DNA of 64,000 nt from Holacanthus passer (GCA_025331565.1 JAFREQ010000090.1:558001-622000); one strand, 5' to 3'. Positions 1-13,379 are shown, numbered from the stretch's first letter. Numbers and translations: made by a program. Notes: a model not told the origin generated them from the letters alone.

Positions 1-371
1 TGATGAACGATACTTGAGTTCAATATATTTTAGATTTGTAAACACTCTGATTTGCACATTTCTGACTGCAGCGTGTGATTTTTTTTTTGTGATTTCTATT
101 TAACTCAAGGGAGCAGAGGTGAGGTGAATCTAAGTAACCCATGAAAAAACAGACAATAGATCACAATTGCAAATGGAGGCTTTACTTCGGATAATAAGCA
201 GAGAAGAAAGAAAGAGGAGAAAATCATAGAGGGAAGGAGAGAAGAGGAGAAAGTGACAGAAAAAGGGCAAAGAGTCAGGCAGGAAATGAAATCTGACGTG
301 GACTCTTGTTATTAACAGTCAAAGTTCGCTGAACCTTTCTACAGTTCAGTGGCTAACCTATGCTCCCTCTG

Positions 372-374
<3 letters not shown>

Positions 375-409
<35 letters not shown>
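375..409. repeat. (GT)n microsatellite
   Basis: Uninterrupted GT dinucleotides, about 17 units. A degenerate GT/AC-rich stretch continues to about 555. Confidence 0.95.
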
Positions 410-410
<1 letters not shown>

Positions 411-591
411 CAGAAATTATTCGTGTTTGTGTGCATGTCTGTGTAAATAAGAGTCTGTACAGTGTGTGTCTGTGTGAGTGTGTCCTGAGAAAAGACAATA
501 ATAAGCCCCTCAGTGTGACCTTTCACCCCCTCACACACACACACATTCACACACCAGGCTAATTGAATAAGCTACAAGGAGTGTCTAAAGA

Positions 592-617
592 GTGTGTGTG
601 TGTGTGTGTGTGTGTGT
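592..617. repeat. (GT)n microsatellite
   Basis: About 13 GT units, 180 bp downstream of the previous array. Confidence 0.95.
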
Positions 618-1449
618 CAGTGAAGGTTAAAGTATTTAACTTCTTCAAAAACCTTTCCCTGTAAAGAGTTAGTTGAGTGGATTTCACAAAGTTTCTTTCC
701 ACCACAAATCATCATTTTTCTTTTTTTTTTCTGTGAAAGACAAACAACACATAATAAATGCTTTTGTTTTTCCAGTTAATGGAAAAGTGGAACTATGGAG
801 ACCGTACATATGTTTGTGGTTCGTTCTGTCCCACGTGTTCATGGTTTAAGGTGAAAAGACCATTGCATCAATCCACCCTTGAGGCATAAGAGTTTTATTT
901 TTTATTTGAACTGCAACTCATCAAACTACAGATGCTATTGTGGATCAGTGGTTCGTGCTAACTTTGCACACAGCGCCTCTGTTGTGTAAAAACAGTGTGT
1001 ATGTGAGCACTGTCACTGCCTCCTACAAATAAACATGGTTTTCAGATGAATCATTTCAAACAGTGGTCACAAATTTCCATCACTACTGCTGTGAATAGTT
1101 TCGATGCAAACTACTATTTTGCATTTTTCTGTCTTTGTAACTGTTTGTATTAATTCTCCACTCTTCAGTTCTGGCTGATTTGGCGACACCTGTGGTCATT
1201 GTTGGTAACAGCAGCTGTCTTTTATTAACACAGGTCCCAGATTTAGGTTCAGAATTCTCAGCTTCTCTGAGAGGATTTGTTGCTCCTCATTGTTTAATTA
1301 AATGTTAAAGGAGACAGTCGACGATGTCGTCCAACGCAGTTACACTGAACTCGTTACTGAATGTTGGCTCCTGCAGGAGACTCTGACATTAACAGTGAAA
1401 ACTATGACAGAGAGTCATTACAGGATGCAAATACATGGAAGAGAGAGAA

Positions 1450-1450
<1 letters not shown>

Positions 1451-1480
<30 letters not shown>
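1451..1480. repeat. (AC)n microsatellite
   Basis: Fifteen AC units, followed after an AG interruption by a further short AC run. Confidence 0.95.
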
Positions 1481-1486
<6 letters not shown>

Positions 1487-1735
1487 ACAGCCTGGTTCAG
1501 AATTTGTACAAAAAGTGAAAAGTGAAAATAAAATTACATCAGGTTCAAAACATTTTAAAGTTCAATTTATGAGAAAACGAGAAGCAGCTCAGTTTTTTTG
1601 TGAGTGTGTGTGTGTGTTGGGGGGGGGTGTTCAGGTCAGTGCTGCGTTGTATTTTTAGCGCCGGCGGGCGACCATCAATAACCCAGACGTTTTAAGTCAG
1701 TCTTCACCCATCTATCAGGCTCGTGTGCTGCCCAG

Positions 1736-1795
1736 GGCTCGAACCCACGATCCCCTCATTTGTCTTTCCACGTTTCCTGCTCTGACAGTCTGCCA
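1736..1795 (-). other. tRNA-like B-box/A-box remnant (weak)
   Basis: On the minus strand 1736-1745 reads GGTTCGAGCC, an exact match to the Pol III B-box consensus. A loose A-box-like TGGCAGACTGTC lies at 1784-1795, giving roughly tRNA-like spacing. No acceptor or anticodon stem could be folded by eye, so this is at best a decayed tRNA-derived element and may be chance. Confidence 0.2.
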
Positions 1796-1810
1796 ACCCC
1801 CACTTAAAGA

Positions 1811-1833
1811 ACACACACACACACACACACACA
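1811..1833. repeat. (AC)n microsatellite
   Basis: About 11 AC units. Confidence 0.95.
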
Positions 1834-2670
1834 GGTTTACAATAACTAATGTGAAACTAAGGTTAAGACTAAAGCTCACTGATAACGCTGCTGACTGGAG
1901 CAGCATGAAGGCACATTACATTTTTTAGCCATTTGTGCTCGTTGACGTTCGGCATCATGTTGAACTTTTACTTGATATTATTTTAAAACATTCACCCAAT
2001 AAGACTCTCACGTATCATGTTTATCTGTCAGTTGCCATATCTCACCCGTCTGTCAGCTTCATGAGCGTGTCAGTGTTCGCTTCGTCTGATTCATCAAACA
2101 TCCACTGTGATCATTAGTTTGTGCACTGAGAAAAAAACACTTTATTTATCAAGACATGTTTGAGTTTGTCGGCATCTGAAGTGGCTCTAAATGCCGTTAT
2201 GACTTTCTTATTTTGCATCGAGACATGTTGTTTGGCTGTGAGTCTCAAATGGCCATTACAGCAGGATGATTTTACTAATCATTTACACACAGCAATGAAA
2301 AACTGCTTTTCTGTATTTTAGAGTTTTGAGGTAAATTGATTCTAATTCAAAAGATCATCTTTATTAAATGATTTTTAGATTTTGGATGTTATGACGTTGT
2401 CTTTTGTGACAGTCGCTTTAATCTTAAATTTTGCATCGCCAGTAAAATATTTTGTGTAAACCGTTCAAAAACTGAATCTTGAACATCTATCTTAAACAGT
2501 TTCGATGTCCATCTTTCCTCCACGTCTTCTGTTTCCTTCCTGCTTTTTCATTCTGCTTTCACCGACGTATACAAACAGGAAATTGGAAAGCTCTGACATT
2601 TCCCTCCAGGACATCTCATTGAACAGACACACATGCATCCACGCATCTGCATATATATAGTACATATGGA

Positions 2671-2695
2671 CACACACACACACACACACACACAC
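2671..2695. repeat. (CA)n microsatellite
   Basis: About 12 CA units, preceded by a short TA run. Confidence 0.95.
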
Positions 2696-4524
2696 TGAGC
2701 ACAGCAGAGTAGGACGACGTGTTCCTGAGAATATCACAGTGGAAAATATGGTGAAATTAAGAGGGTGTTTGTCGAGTAAATGAAATGCTCACTCTCTCAT
2801 TTATCACGAATACAACAAATGGTGGGATGAATTCAGTTCTGCCCTCACATTTCCATTTCTCCCAACAAGAAGGAGGATTTAATCATCTGAGCTACAAAGC
2901 AGGAAGCGCAGAACGGAGCAGGTAAATAAAGGCAGAACGACAACTTACACTTTTCTTCTACAATTAGAGACCTTCTATTCTAAAATGTGTAGCATCCAAA
3001 GATGACACAATAATTATGTTCCCTCATCGCTGCCTGCGTACGTTTGACATTTGAGAACGCATTAACAGCTGTTCGACTTGGCCTGAAGCTAAAATCAACT
3101 TTCAAGACTGTGTTCGATGGATTCTGCTGTTCGCTTAGTGCAGCCTGGTTGTAAACTGAAGTTTCGCTCAGCATTTGTGCTGAGATCAACATATGATGTA
3201 CGATTCTGCTGGAAAAAGAAAAATTACAACAGTGTTTTAGCTAATTGAGCCCAAAAGTAAGTCCTTGCTTTAAGACACTTGTTTGTCCTCCATCATCTGA
3301 CTTTTCTGAGCCACAGATTCCAGCTTCAACCAGATCACTATTTGGAAACTGGAGCTTGTAACTTCGGATAATCACGAGAGCAGTGGGTCTGATTCTCTTG
3401 CCGATCATTATGTACATCATTATGAGCACAAAAGGATTTTCAGATATTCATTATAAGCTGGGAATAAGACAGCTGTGTGTTTTCACCAGTGCTGGTCGAT
3501 GCATCCAGAGCTTCTCATCGACACAGAGCTCTGAAGGCTGAAGCCACATGTGCCGCCTTACTTTTCTTTGGGATTTATTCATAAAGAGATTTATTTGGGT
3601 TTAGCAGAGGACATGCAAACATGAGCAACCGATGCACATGATCAATACAATATCTTTACACTGATGAAACATCTGATTCCTAGTGGTTTCAGTCTGTCCT
3701 GTTCACCATCAACATTTTCAAGAACGACACATGACCTGCAACAGTTTTTCTAGTAGAACAATGATTTTCAAAGACCAGAAGTCATTAGAATAAACTACAT
3801 TTGCTAATGAAAAGAAATATCTTCTGAATATATATTACTACACAAGCTAGTCTATCTAAAACAGACAAGTAAATAATGTAGCAATAAATAATTTACAAAT
3901 GTGAAGTTAGAATTATGGTTTATATCCCAAAACTCCCATAGAGACAACACTGAAAATACAGAGGTCGAACAATAATGTGAGCAAAGAACAACTGATGGAC
4001 TGTTTCTATTATGTATTTGCTGTTTGTTTCTTTATCAGGGACAATGCACATGATTTTGTTGTGATGTGAATGTGCAAGACAGTTATAACTAAATTACGTG
4101 GTCCATCTCGGTGCTGAACACATTCGCTGGCTGCTAAGTGAAAATTGGATTTAGACATCAAAACATGAGAAGAGCACATTTTGGCAGATATGAATCAGTT
4201 CTGCAGGTTGTTTCAGTGCAAATATCTTCCTGCTGCCGTTCGAACGTTTTATTGCATTGCATCAAAAGCAGAGGCCAGTTTTGGTCCACTGGTCCGTACA
4301 GACGGAGGCCTTTAAAAACATTTTCCATTTTGTTTGTTTCTTATTTCTTTTGTCAATTCATTTCATTGCAGATAAGCTTTGAAAAGCACAGGAGTGACAG
4401 ATGGAACAAAGGCAACCTGTAAACAAACAAGAAAAAAAAAAACTCGCTGTCATAAATTTCAATAAATTACAGATGCCTGACTGACTGTGTTGGTACATGG
4501 ATTAAATTGGCTGTCTGAGCATCG

Positions 4525-4526
<2 letters not shown>

Positions 4527-4555
<29 letters not shown>
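4527..4555. repeat. (GT)n microsatellite
   Basis: About 14 GT units. An AC array follows 70 bp later. Confidence 0.95.
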
Positions 4556-4558
<3 letters not shown>

Positions 4559-4623
4559 ATTAAACTGTGCGACTTCACACTGCAAAAACAACCTGTAGCT
4601 GCAGAGCTCTCATTGCTCACATG

Positions 4624-4643
4624 ACACACACACACACACACAC
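4624..4643. repeat. (AC)n microsatellite
   Basis: About 10 AC units, in opposite dinucleotide orientation to the array at 4527. The two could pair as a long hairpin in single-stranded DNA. Confidence 0.9.
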
Positions 4644-4820
4644 TTTCATACCTGCGTGCAAATGTGAGCACACGTTCATATATTTAGAAAAGAAAGAACC
4701 AGCTTGTTTATATGCAAACACGGCTGCACACACACCTTAACAACACACACACACACACAAATGGTTTCAATAATGTCAATTGTACAACTGTGATAATTTA
4801 TCACTGCTGTTCACCGCAGG

Positions 4821-4821
<1 letters not shown>

Positions 4822-4863
<42 letters not shown>
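4822..4863. repeat. (TG)n(GA)n compound microsatellite
   Basis: About 15 TG units run directly into about 6 GA units. Confidence 0.95.
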
Positions 4864-5385
4864 CAAAGTGGTGTGTGGTTGCTCTGATTAGACAAATGGA
4901 GATCAATGGATGGGTTCAGTTGGGAGAGAGCGCTGGAGGAAGAGAGGAGGACGAGTGGAGAGCTGGCCAGGAGAACACAGGACATGATGAGAGAGACGAG
5001 GTTAAAAGGGATTTTATGCTCCACAGTGGACAAGAAAGAGCCAAAAAAAAAAAACACATCCAAAATCCCTCTCATGAAATAAAGCTCTACGACACGTCGG
5101 TATCTTAAAAGGCTTTTTTCAACTTGCTGGCTCGCCAGAAAGGTTTCGCCGGTTTGCTCAATCCCTTTCTACTGGACCATTTTAAATAAACACGTACATC
5201 TTTTAGTGGCCAGAAATGTGGTTTGTGCTACTTTAATCGTGGCTGCTTTCATTTGTGGGAGGATTGTAATGCCGTGTGAAGCGCTGGTTGAAACGTTACG
5301 CAGCGTTAAAATCTTCCTCACGGGGGCTCGTTGGCGATGTGTTTCTTTGATCCACCACTCATCCGAACAGGCACTTCCATATACG

Positions 5386-5405
5386 ATCGATATATATATA
5401 TCGAT
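5386..5405. repeat. Perfect 20-bp palindrome
   Basis: ATCGA followed by an alternating TA core and TCGAT, reading the same on both strands over 5386-5405. It could extrude as a cruciform. Confidence 0.9.
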
Positions 5406-6329
5406 ATACACAACAGTGAAATAGAGGATAAAAAGTTAAAGGAAGATAAGAGAGAGCGAGAAATTGTTGTGCAACAAAGTAGGAAAGAGTACAAATATAT
5501 GAAATATGAACAAGGTGCAAATCAGGATTTACATGTCAAAGTTTCCACTAGTCAAAAGAAGGTTTTATTCCCCAACAGTTTTAAATCAGGGAGAAGTTCT
5601 GACGTGACGGCCTGAGTGGTCGGGTCGGTCAAACTTCAGCTCCAGTCCAACTGTCGCATCTCAAGAAAACTGAAAAGACCTGACAAAGAGCAGAGATGAA
5701 CTGGACAACATGGACTCGTTTTAAACTCCTGCAGGCGGCTGCACAAGACAGAGAGCAGGAAACAACCATCAGAGCAAAACATCACAGTCACAAGGAGTCG
5801 GGGAAAAATGTAACTGTGATCAGGACTCGAACAAAGAAGAATCAAACAAGTGGAATCACATGTGAATTATGAATCGCTCTCCTCTGTCTGCTCTTTGCAT
5901 GTAGTGCAATCAAAGTCTTTTCAGCACACAATCAAGATATTTCTCTTTCTCAAGAGGCGTTTACTGCTTGTATTCAACCGTGATACAATAAATCACCATA
6001 ATCTTTTGGAAGATGGCTGCGTCCAGGATTGTGAGAGGTGGATGGTTCAGTGTCGACATGTTGGAAAACAACCGCAACTGGAGACAAAAGCAATAAAAAG
6101 ATTAAAAAAGAGAGACAGAGACAGAGGGATGAAGTAGAGTCAAAGCTTGAAGATTGTCAGTTTGAATGTTTGGAGGCCTTTAAAAAATGATTTGATAAAG
6201 TAAATAGGAAGCTGTGCCCTCCTGGAAACTTCCCCTGAGCAAGGCATTTATCTCCGAACTGCAGGAAAATACTGCGACACACAAACTGAATCAGAGAAAG
6301 ATGATATCACTGTTAAGAGCTGTGTGTGG

Positions 6330-6330
<1 letters not shown>

Positions 6331-6368
<38 letters not shown>
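6331..6368. repeat. (CA)n microsatellite
   Basis: About 19 CA units, immediately after a short TG run. Confidence 0.95.
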
Positions 6369-6371
<3 letters not shown>

Positions 6372-8405
6372 TGCAGTTTTCTTGTCTTGTTATTTATTTC
6401 GCTCCATATCGAGGCCATTCATATCCCAGAAATCTCTCAGAGTACAGTAAAGCATGACCGCTGTGCCCTGGAATTAAACACTGGCAATTCATCAAAATAA
6501 TTTTCTTTCCCCTCACTTTCTCTCTCTCTCTCTCCATCAGTGCTGGTGGGAAACTGAGAACCGTTTGCAGACACTGTTTACTGCTCAACGCTTTTCTGTT
6601 CTCTTCCTGTTTCTTCCACCAATCTGGTCTTCCTCCACCTCCTCCTCCTCCTCCTCACAGGGGTCATCGCAGGGTTTGACCTTAGGAGGTGCAGAAGAGG
6701 GTGTGAGCTTGCATCTTTCCCACCTGTTCACCCTCAGTCACCTGCTGCTTCTCTCCCTCTCCTGCTCTTTTTCTACTTGTATGAAAACTTTTTTTTTCCA
6801 AATACACTTTTATAAATGTCCAAAAGAGAAAGGAGTCTGTCTTTCCACAAATTCGAGGCCCATAGCTTTGTCCCTCAAGGTCAAACCCTTTGACATGTGA
6901 GTTGCTGAAAGGCACCTTTGATGGAGCTGAGCTTAGTAACACAAAGTCACGTAACAAGTAATGTCAGTGAAGTAGTGAAGGTAATTGCTTTTTTAATGAG
7001 TAAAATGTTTTGAGTAATCGATTCCATTTTTCAGGAAACTTGCCCAGCGCTTCGTTTCTGGAGCAGATGCATGAAGGAGAGAAATGATTTCAGGGTGCGA
7101 TCAGTGTCAGTCAAGACTTCCGACCTGTTGCTTTCTCACCTGACTGAAACCTGGAGGTTTGTTTGTCTGTTTATGTGACTCGAGGTTTACGTTTTTGAAA
7201 GTTTTTGGCTTGTGTCTTGTAGTTTTCTTCAGTGAGACTCGCTCAGGCATCAACATGTGTTTTAAGTAGAGAATGCAATCCCTGACTTTTGCCAGCAGAT
7301 GTGATTTAGCCCTCTCAGTCTTCCTCGGCCTCCTTCCCGACTTCACACTTTTCCATTTGATGTGATGGAGCGAACCACAATGAGCAGAAGAACGCCTTCG
7401 CAGCACTTTGAGTTTAACTTAAAGGTGTTCGGAGGAGCCAGATTCTGAGCAGATAAATCCTCCACATTACTCACTGCAGCTTTTTGTCTGCAGAGGAGGA
7501 AGACTTCTCAAAGCGCGACATTACCGGTTTACGTACAGTTGGTATCAGATGGAGTCGCAGGCCCGGCAGAAGCGAAAAGCAAACAGATAAGTTGAAAACA
7601 TTATTTTTTTAAAGTCCTGCAGTTTTATCTGCTAAAGACATGATTAGATGTCTCGGGGCTGAAATGAGTCTTTCTTGCCACTTTCTGGCCTCGCTTGCAT
7701 CATCAGGCGCAGGATTTCGGGGATGAATAAAACCTTCCTACCAGACGCAGCGAGCGCTGACAATTGCAGCGGTGTACATACTAATACAAATACACAGAGA
7801 TAAAGTTGAAAAGTTTTTTTTTTTAAGTGGCTCTCGTGGCGGCGGATCAGCCTGCAGCAGGTTAGATAGAGTCTCTGCGCTCTTTCTCCTGTGGTACAGA
7901 TGAGCTTTTGTCAGATGAGCTGTTTCTGTGACAGGTGTTGTGCTCTGATGCGTCATCCGTCAGAATAATCCCGTCTGAGGTGCAGGGAAACGCAGCGTCG
8001 CTCGGGAGCTACACCAGAAAGAGATACTCCTTAAAATATAGATTAAAACATAGAGAAAATCTAACAACCTGCCCTTATTTTCCGTCTCTCCCCTCCTCCC
8101 ACCTCACCTCTGTTAGCGTTCTACTTCTTTCTTCGTCTCATCTGACTCTCTCGTTCGTCCCTGTAATCCAGCGAGGCTCAAGAAAATATGGCTTTCTGTG
8201 AATTATGGAAAATCTTCCATCTTTTATCAATCCTCCTGTCACCTGGGCTCTCGTGTCCTCCCTTGCTCTCTCTCCTCCCGTCCGTAAGGAGGACAAAGCA
8301 AAGAAACACACCTCCTTCCTTCCTTCCTTTTCTTTGTTACTCACCTCATCTGTTGTCTCATCTCCTCCTCCTCCTCCTCCTGTTTCTGTCTGTCTTAAGC
8401 TAAAG

Positions 8406-8442
8406 AAGCTGCTCTAACAAGGTGAAAAATGATGATTTGAGG
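8406..8442 (+). repeat. Dispersed 37-bp element, copy 1
   Basis: Contains GCTCTAACAAGGTGAAAAAT and then GATGATTTGAGG, downstream of a CTC-rich tract. A near-identical copy lies 13 kb away at 21408-21443 in the same orientation. Family and function are unknown. Confidence 0.7.
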
Positions 8443-8543
8443 GAGTCTCCCTGTAACATATGGAAAGAAGTTTCCTGAGAGAAATGTCCGTCATTAAGAC
8501 TTTAACCTGCCGCTGGCTCGGAGGCCCCTCGCTGCTGACCCAG

Positions 8544-8546
<3 letters not shown>

Positions 8547-8576
<30 letters not shown>
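8547..8576. repeat. (TG)n microsatellite
   Basis: About 15 TG units. Short CA runs follow at 8647-8745. Confidence 0.95.
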
Positions 8577-8578
<2 letters not shown>

Positions 8579-11500
8579 AGAGACGGAGTTGTCGGATGAT
8601 GCCCTGCTGTACTCCGACACACTCATATATCACTCAGTCTGATGCAACACACACACACAAACACACACTCTGTCTCACACATGCAAGTGAAAACAGTGGT
8701 GTTCTTCCTTTTTCTCACACACACATTAAACACACACACACAGGCCGGTAGAGGCCGAGCCGAAAGTCAGGAATCATGCGGTTTAATTAATTACCGTCTA
8801 AAAGTGACCAAGGTCAGAGCGCCGCTCAGCTGGAGAACTTCCCAGAGGTTACGGCCTTTCCATCCGACTCCTCTGAAGCTGTCAGCTGTCGGGGAAGGTG
8901 AAGTAAGAGCACCTTAAAGCGTTCGTTTGTAACTGCATATGGAGCCAACTGTTGAAACACTGTGGTGCTTTAAAAGCCTCCACAGCGTGTTGCTCTCAAG
9001 TCTTGTTGTAAATCCTTTCCTCAATGATGAGAATAAATTCTCCATTAAATTACAACCTTAAAACTGTGCTTGGTTAAAAATCTATACACTAACAAAATGC
9101 ATATGAGTAACATTGTCAAAGTCGAACCTCGACACTGTTGATCTTTTCATGCAGTTTGCTGATGGTTTGTTTCAACGCTGATAAACTCTGGTTTATTTGA
9201 GCTCAGTTTGTTTTTCTGACAGTATGAACTTGAAAAATAAGCCATGTCAGTGTCGAGATTTCATGTATTCTATTCTATTCTATAAACAAATAATGAATTT
9301 GGATTTGTTGTGAGTCAGACTGTGAAAACCTTTTTTCTGAAAAAGGGCATTTAAAAGCATGAATTATAAGACAGCGAGCCTCTGGGCAAACACACTCCCA
9401 ACATTAAAACACTCGGAGCATAGAAATATGATGGAGGCGTCCGTCCGACGGAGCACTTTGAGTTTGGAAATAGAAACAGTAGTTAATAACAGTCATTTCA
9501 AACAGAGGCTGTGATTTAGGGAGCCATTAGATTGATTATGTTTCCAAGCCTAATTAGTTGATGCTATAAGATTCATCCAAGCTCTGTCAGATATGAAGAA
9601 TGGAAAAACAATAGTGTTCGGAGGCCCAACCTTGTTTGACCATTTGCCAGAGTTTGATCTCAGCGACTCTTGGCACCGAGTGTTGACGTCCATTTACTCT
9701 GTGTTTTATCCTTTAGATGAGTAAGAGAGTCCATATTGTTAAACAGAATAAAACACTGTCAGGTCCAGACTGGTGCAGCACATTTCATTACAGGGGCAGA
9801 AACACTTTTCATATCATCGACTGCAAACTGGGCTGAAATAAAACACAACTGTTTATACCATAGTTTTGCTATAAAGTCCCTGTAACACTGAGCAGGAAAC
9901 ATGTTCATGTACACTGAACCTAAACACATGAACACTTCCTCTACAAAACTGCAAAAAGATGCCGCCATGTAAATCTCTGTAGGCTGAAGGTGTAACTCTG
10001 CTGGATGACAACCTGTCATTCAGCAATATTCTTTGCTTTTGAAATCTCAAATGCACCAAACATTGATTATAGTTCACAGTAAAGAGTAAATTTAAAGTCA
10101 CGTGCTTAGAGTGTTTGCGAGAGTTGATACTGTATTTTGTCGCCATCACAGCTCATTTGCAGCACGTTTACCTGGGTTTAACTGTGACTTATGTGCCACG
10201 ATGAGAGGGACTGACTCAAATGCTGAAACACAACAGATGGTCGAACTGTTCGAGAGACGATGCTGTGACAAGTTTTAATCTGCAAACATTTCCGAGCTCT
10301 GTTGTAAAGGCGACTATATTCACACGATTTCATTTTTATTTTGTCAAAGTCTCTCAAAATGAAAAATTACTTTGGAATGAAAGGCAAACAAGGTCACACA
10401 TATACTTGTGAAATGTCACTGTATTGTTGGGCAAATTGTCGGTAACCTTTCCTGTCGCTGCTTCAGCTGGAGAATCAGCACTTCAGAGTCTTGCACTTTG
10501 TTGGGTTCAGTGTCATCAATCCAGCAAGTGAAAGAGCCTTTATTCTCTCCTTGCATGACTAATGTTCATCTAATGGCAGGCAGCAAGATCAGTAGTCAAA
10601 GTTTAAGTGTTTGCAATCCAGCAGAAGAAAAGCCTCAAACTGCGGTTGAATAATGGCTGAAAAACAAGTGGCTTTTCTAGTGACAGCGAGAGACGAGAGC
10701 AGTCAGACCGACAGGCGAGAAAACAGCCGTTCAGACGAGCGCGCTTTGTTTAATTAAACTGTCACAAAGTGATTAAGGTCAGGAAGTTCCTCAGCAAGAG
10801 GCCCAAAGAGCACAGTGTGAAAGCTCCGTTCGTGGTGCCATCTTTGTGTCTCAGAGCATGATTCATGTTGCTGGAATAGGCTGGAAAAGTGAAAATTACC
10901 TGCAAATAATACTTCAATATGACATTCAGACTATTACAGCTCAAAGGATGAGATGTTCCTGTGTTTAAATGAAATAGATAGAGGCAAAGTGAGAACCAAG
11001 GAACTTCACAGAAGACAGAAACACAAGTTCAAAAGAGTCACAGAGATAATGAGAGATAAGCAAGAGAAATGTGCTGCAAAAACGAAGCCAGACTCAGAAT
11101 CACAGTTTGGTGAGACGACGCTGAGACTCACAGAACCAGCTGGAGAATTTCTGACGCCTTTCTGCAGGAGACGCCTCTAATGCCTTGGGAGTTTAAATAA
11201 AGCCGACCTCGGAGGATCCTGTGAGTCTGTCGTGAGGTTTTTACAGAAAGAGTGCCAGGCAAGTGAAATCTAATTATTATCTTCAATTTAACAAGGTCAC
11301 AGCGGCTCTATTCCTGGGTATGAAAGAGTCTGAAAAGTCAAACATTGTGCGACAAGGTGCTCAATTTAATTCAGTTTTGTATTGAACTTTGCTGCCTTTT
11401 CAAGCTGCACGGTGAACGACATGAACTTCAGTGTTTTGTTTTTATTTGTCTTACCTAAAAATCTGTTTTTCAAGAGCCGGTGAACTGAGATAATAAAAGG

Positions 11501-11853
11501 AGGAGAAGCACAAAATGCTTCATTGAATACACAACATTTCTCAGCCAAAAACTAAAACTATGCATTTAAACACATCAGCCAAAAAAAAATATAAGTCCTG
11601 TCCTGTTGTATTAAGATTCATAATGAAAAACTTTCCCTCTTCAGTCAGTGAAAGTGAAACCAAGTCTGCACACACATCATTCTGCACGAGGAAGCTCCAA
11701 GTGAATTAACAACAAGACAAACTCAATTTCATCTTTAACAAAGTGCAAATCCATCAGATAGGTCGTAAGTTAAAAACAGGGTCATTCATGTAAAGCTGAT
11801 TCCTTTGTTAGCTCAGTGTTTTTGTGACGTCACACTCGTCATGATATATGTGT

Positions 11854-11874
11854 GAGAGAGAGAGAGAGAGAGAG
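11854..11874. repeat. (GA)n microsatellite
   Basis: About 10 GA units. Confidence 0.9.
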
Positions 11875-12725
11875 ACAAAGCCTGCAGGTGTGAACAGAAG
11901 GAGAGAAAGTCTGTCTAGACACCATGTAAAATTAACTCACCACTGAATGAAGAGTTTGTATAATTTCACAACTTATCTGTCAAAGCGTGAATGATTGAAA
12001 TCATAGCAACAGACGCTGGGTTTGTCCTTTTTTCTCTTGCACCTGCAAAGTCAAGCAAAAACTACGAGAGGACGTCAAACTGACATTTACTTCACCATTT
12101 CTTATCACCTCACCTTCGTTGCTTGCTCTGGCAGAACAGTGGTCGCAGCGTCCGGGGGTCTTAATGGATGGACATTGTCAGATACCATCTTCGCGCCCGG
12201 CAGCCGACGCTGTGCACGCCGGCGCCGGGGTCACGGTCAAGAATCACTGACTTAACGTGACCGGCGGGTGTTTCATAGATTTTTCTGGTTCATTCCAAGC
12301 AGATGGAGCCGCACACATGAAGCTCTGTATGTTACCTGGGACGTACAGCGAGTCCGGTGAGCTCAGGCTGTGGTTTGACATTGGTGGTGAAAGTTAATGT
12401 CGGGAAAAAAAGACATGATGGAAGCTGCAAGGGAGATGATGATGAGACATGAAGGCGTCTTGTGGATTTGTCTGCAGATTGTTAGAGACGGTCAACTCTC
12501 TCATGTCAAACATACTAATCAGTGTGAGCGTTAGTAGATCTGAATGCTCCATGTGGAAACGACTGCAAACTGTGTGTGATCTCAGACAGCAGCATTCCTA
12601 CAAGTGTCCAAACCAGACTTTACTTTTAATCTGCATTAAGCAAATTATTTTTGTAATATTGAATTAAAAATACTACATGTAGTGTGTTTGTTTTTGCACA
12701 AATTAACAATGTGATGCTGGGATTT

Positions 12726-12743
12726 AAAAAAAAAAAAAAAAAA
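12726..12743. repeat. Poly(A) run
   Basis: About 18 consecutive A residues. No retrogene body is recognisable upstream. Confidence 0.85.
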
Positions 12744-13379
12744 ACACTTCACAACTTCGTACTCATTGGAATTAAGTGGAAAAAACACCCTCCAGTACCA
12801 GAAACACATTCAGTGTGATTGTTGCCAAAGCAGGCAAAGGTTTGCCAACGTGCCACTTTTAAAAGGTGATAATATGTCTGTGAGTCGTTGTTAGGCCCAA
12901 ATTTTAATCAGTGGGGTGAGATGGTTGTATGTGGAGAACATAATGAAAAGTGGACCGTGTGTTGACCAACAGTGTCGTGTCAGTCTTTTGCATTTAACAA
13001 TTTCATTTGAAAATATGGTTTAACAGAGGAAAACTTTCAACCAAAAAAGCAGAATTCATGAACAAGCTGCGACCTCCTGTGTGTTTGACACGGTGCGATC
13101 GTCGAACCAATTCAGTCTGTGGCAACACGACCAACATTTTTACCAGCTGACACTGGAGCCAGCCTCTGTGTGTCACCTTCCTCCGACCTCGTGCTGGTGA
13201 GGTTTTAAATCCCGCAAGACTGACTTTGTACCTGCGAGATGAAAGTCTGGTGTCTTCAAAGCTACGAGAATACGTGTTCACAAGTTGCATTGATTAAATA
13301 ACTGCACATACCATGGGCTTTTTGTTTTTAAAGTGTGTCACGATCTCAAAATGGAAAAGAAATGCTCTTCGTGGTTCTA

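Larger units (their letters stand above)
1..8400. other. Gene-free stretch with microsatellites
   Basis: No ORF here has a convincing start, codon pattern or splice context. The open frames run through CA/GT arrays, or begin at GTG or TTG rather than ATG. AT-rich non-repetitive DNA alternates with the microsatellites listed separately. It is likely intergenic or intronic, and isolated short exons cannot be excluded by eye. Confidence 0.6.

Noticed and set aside
5206..5424. 72-codon frame that looks like a signal peptide protein
   Set aside because: The initiating codon is GTG, and the downstream half runs through a TA palindrome. The hydrophobic start is probably chance.
13003..13290. 95-codon minus-strand frame
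   Set aside because: No domain, no splice sites of quality at its edges and no promoter context; likely chance.
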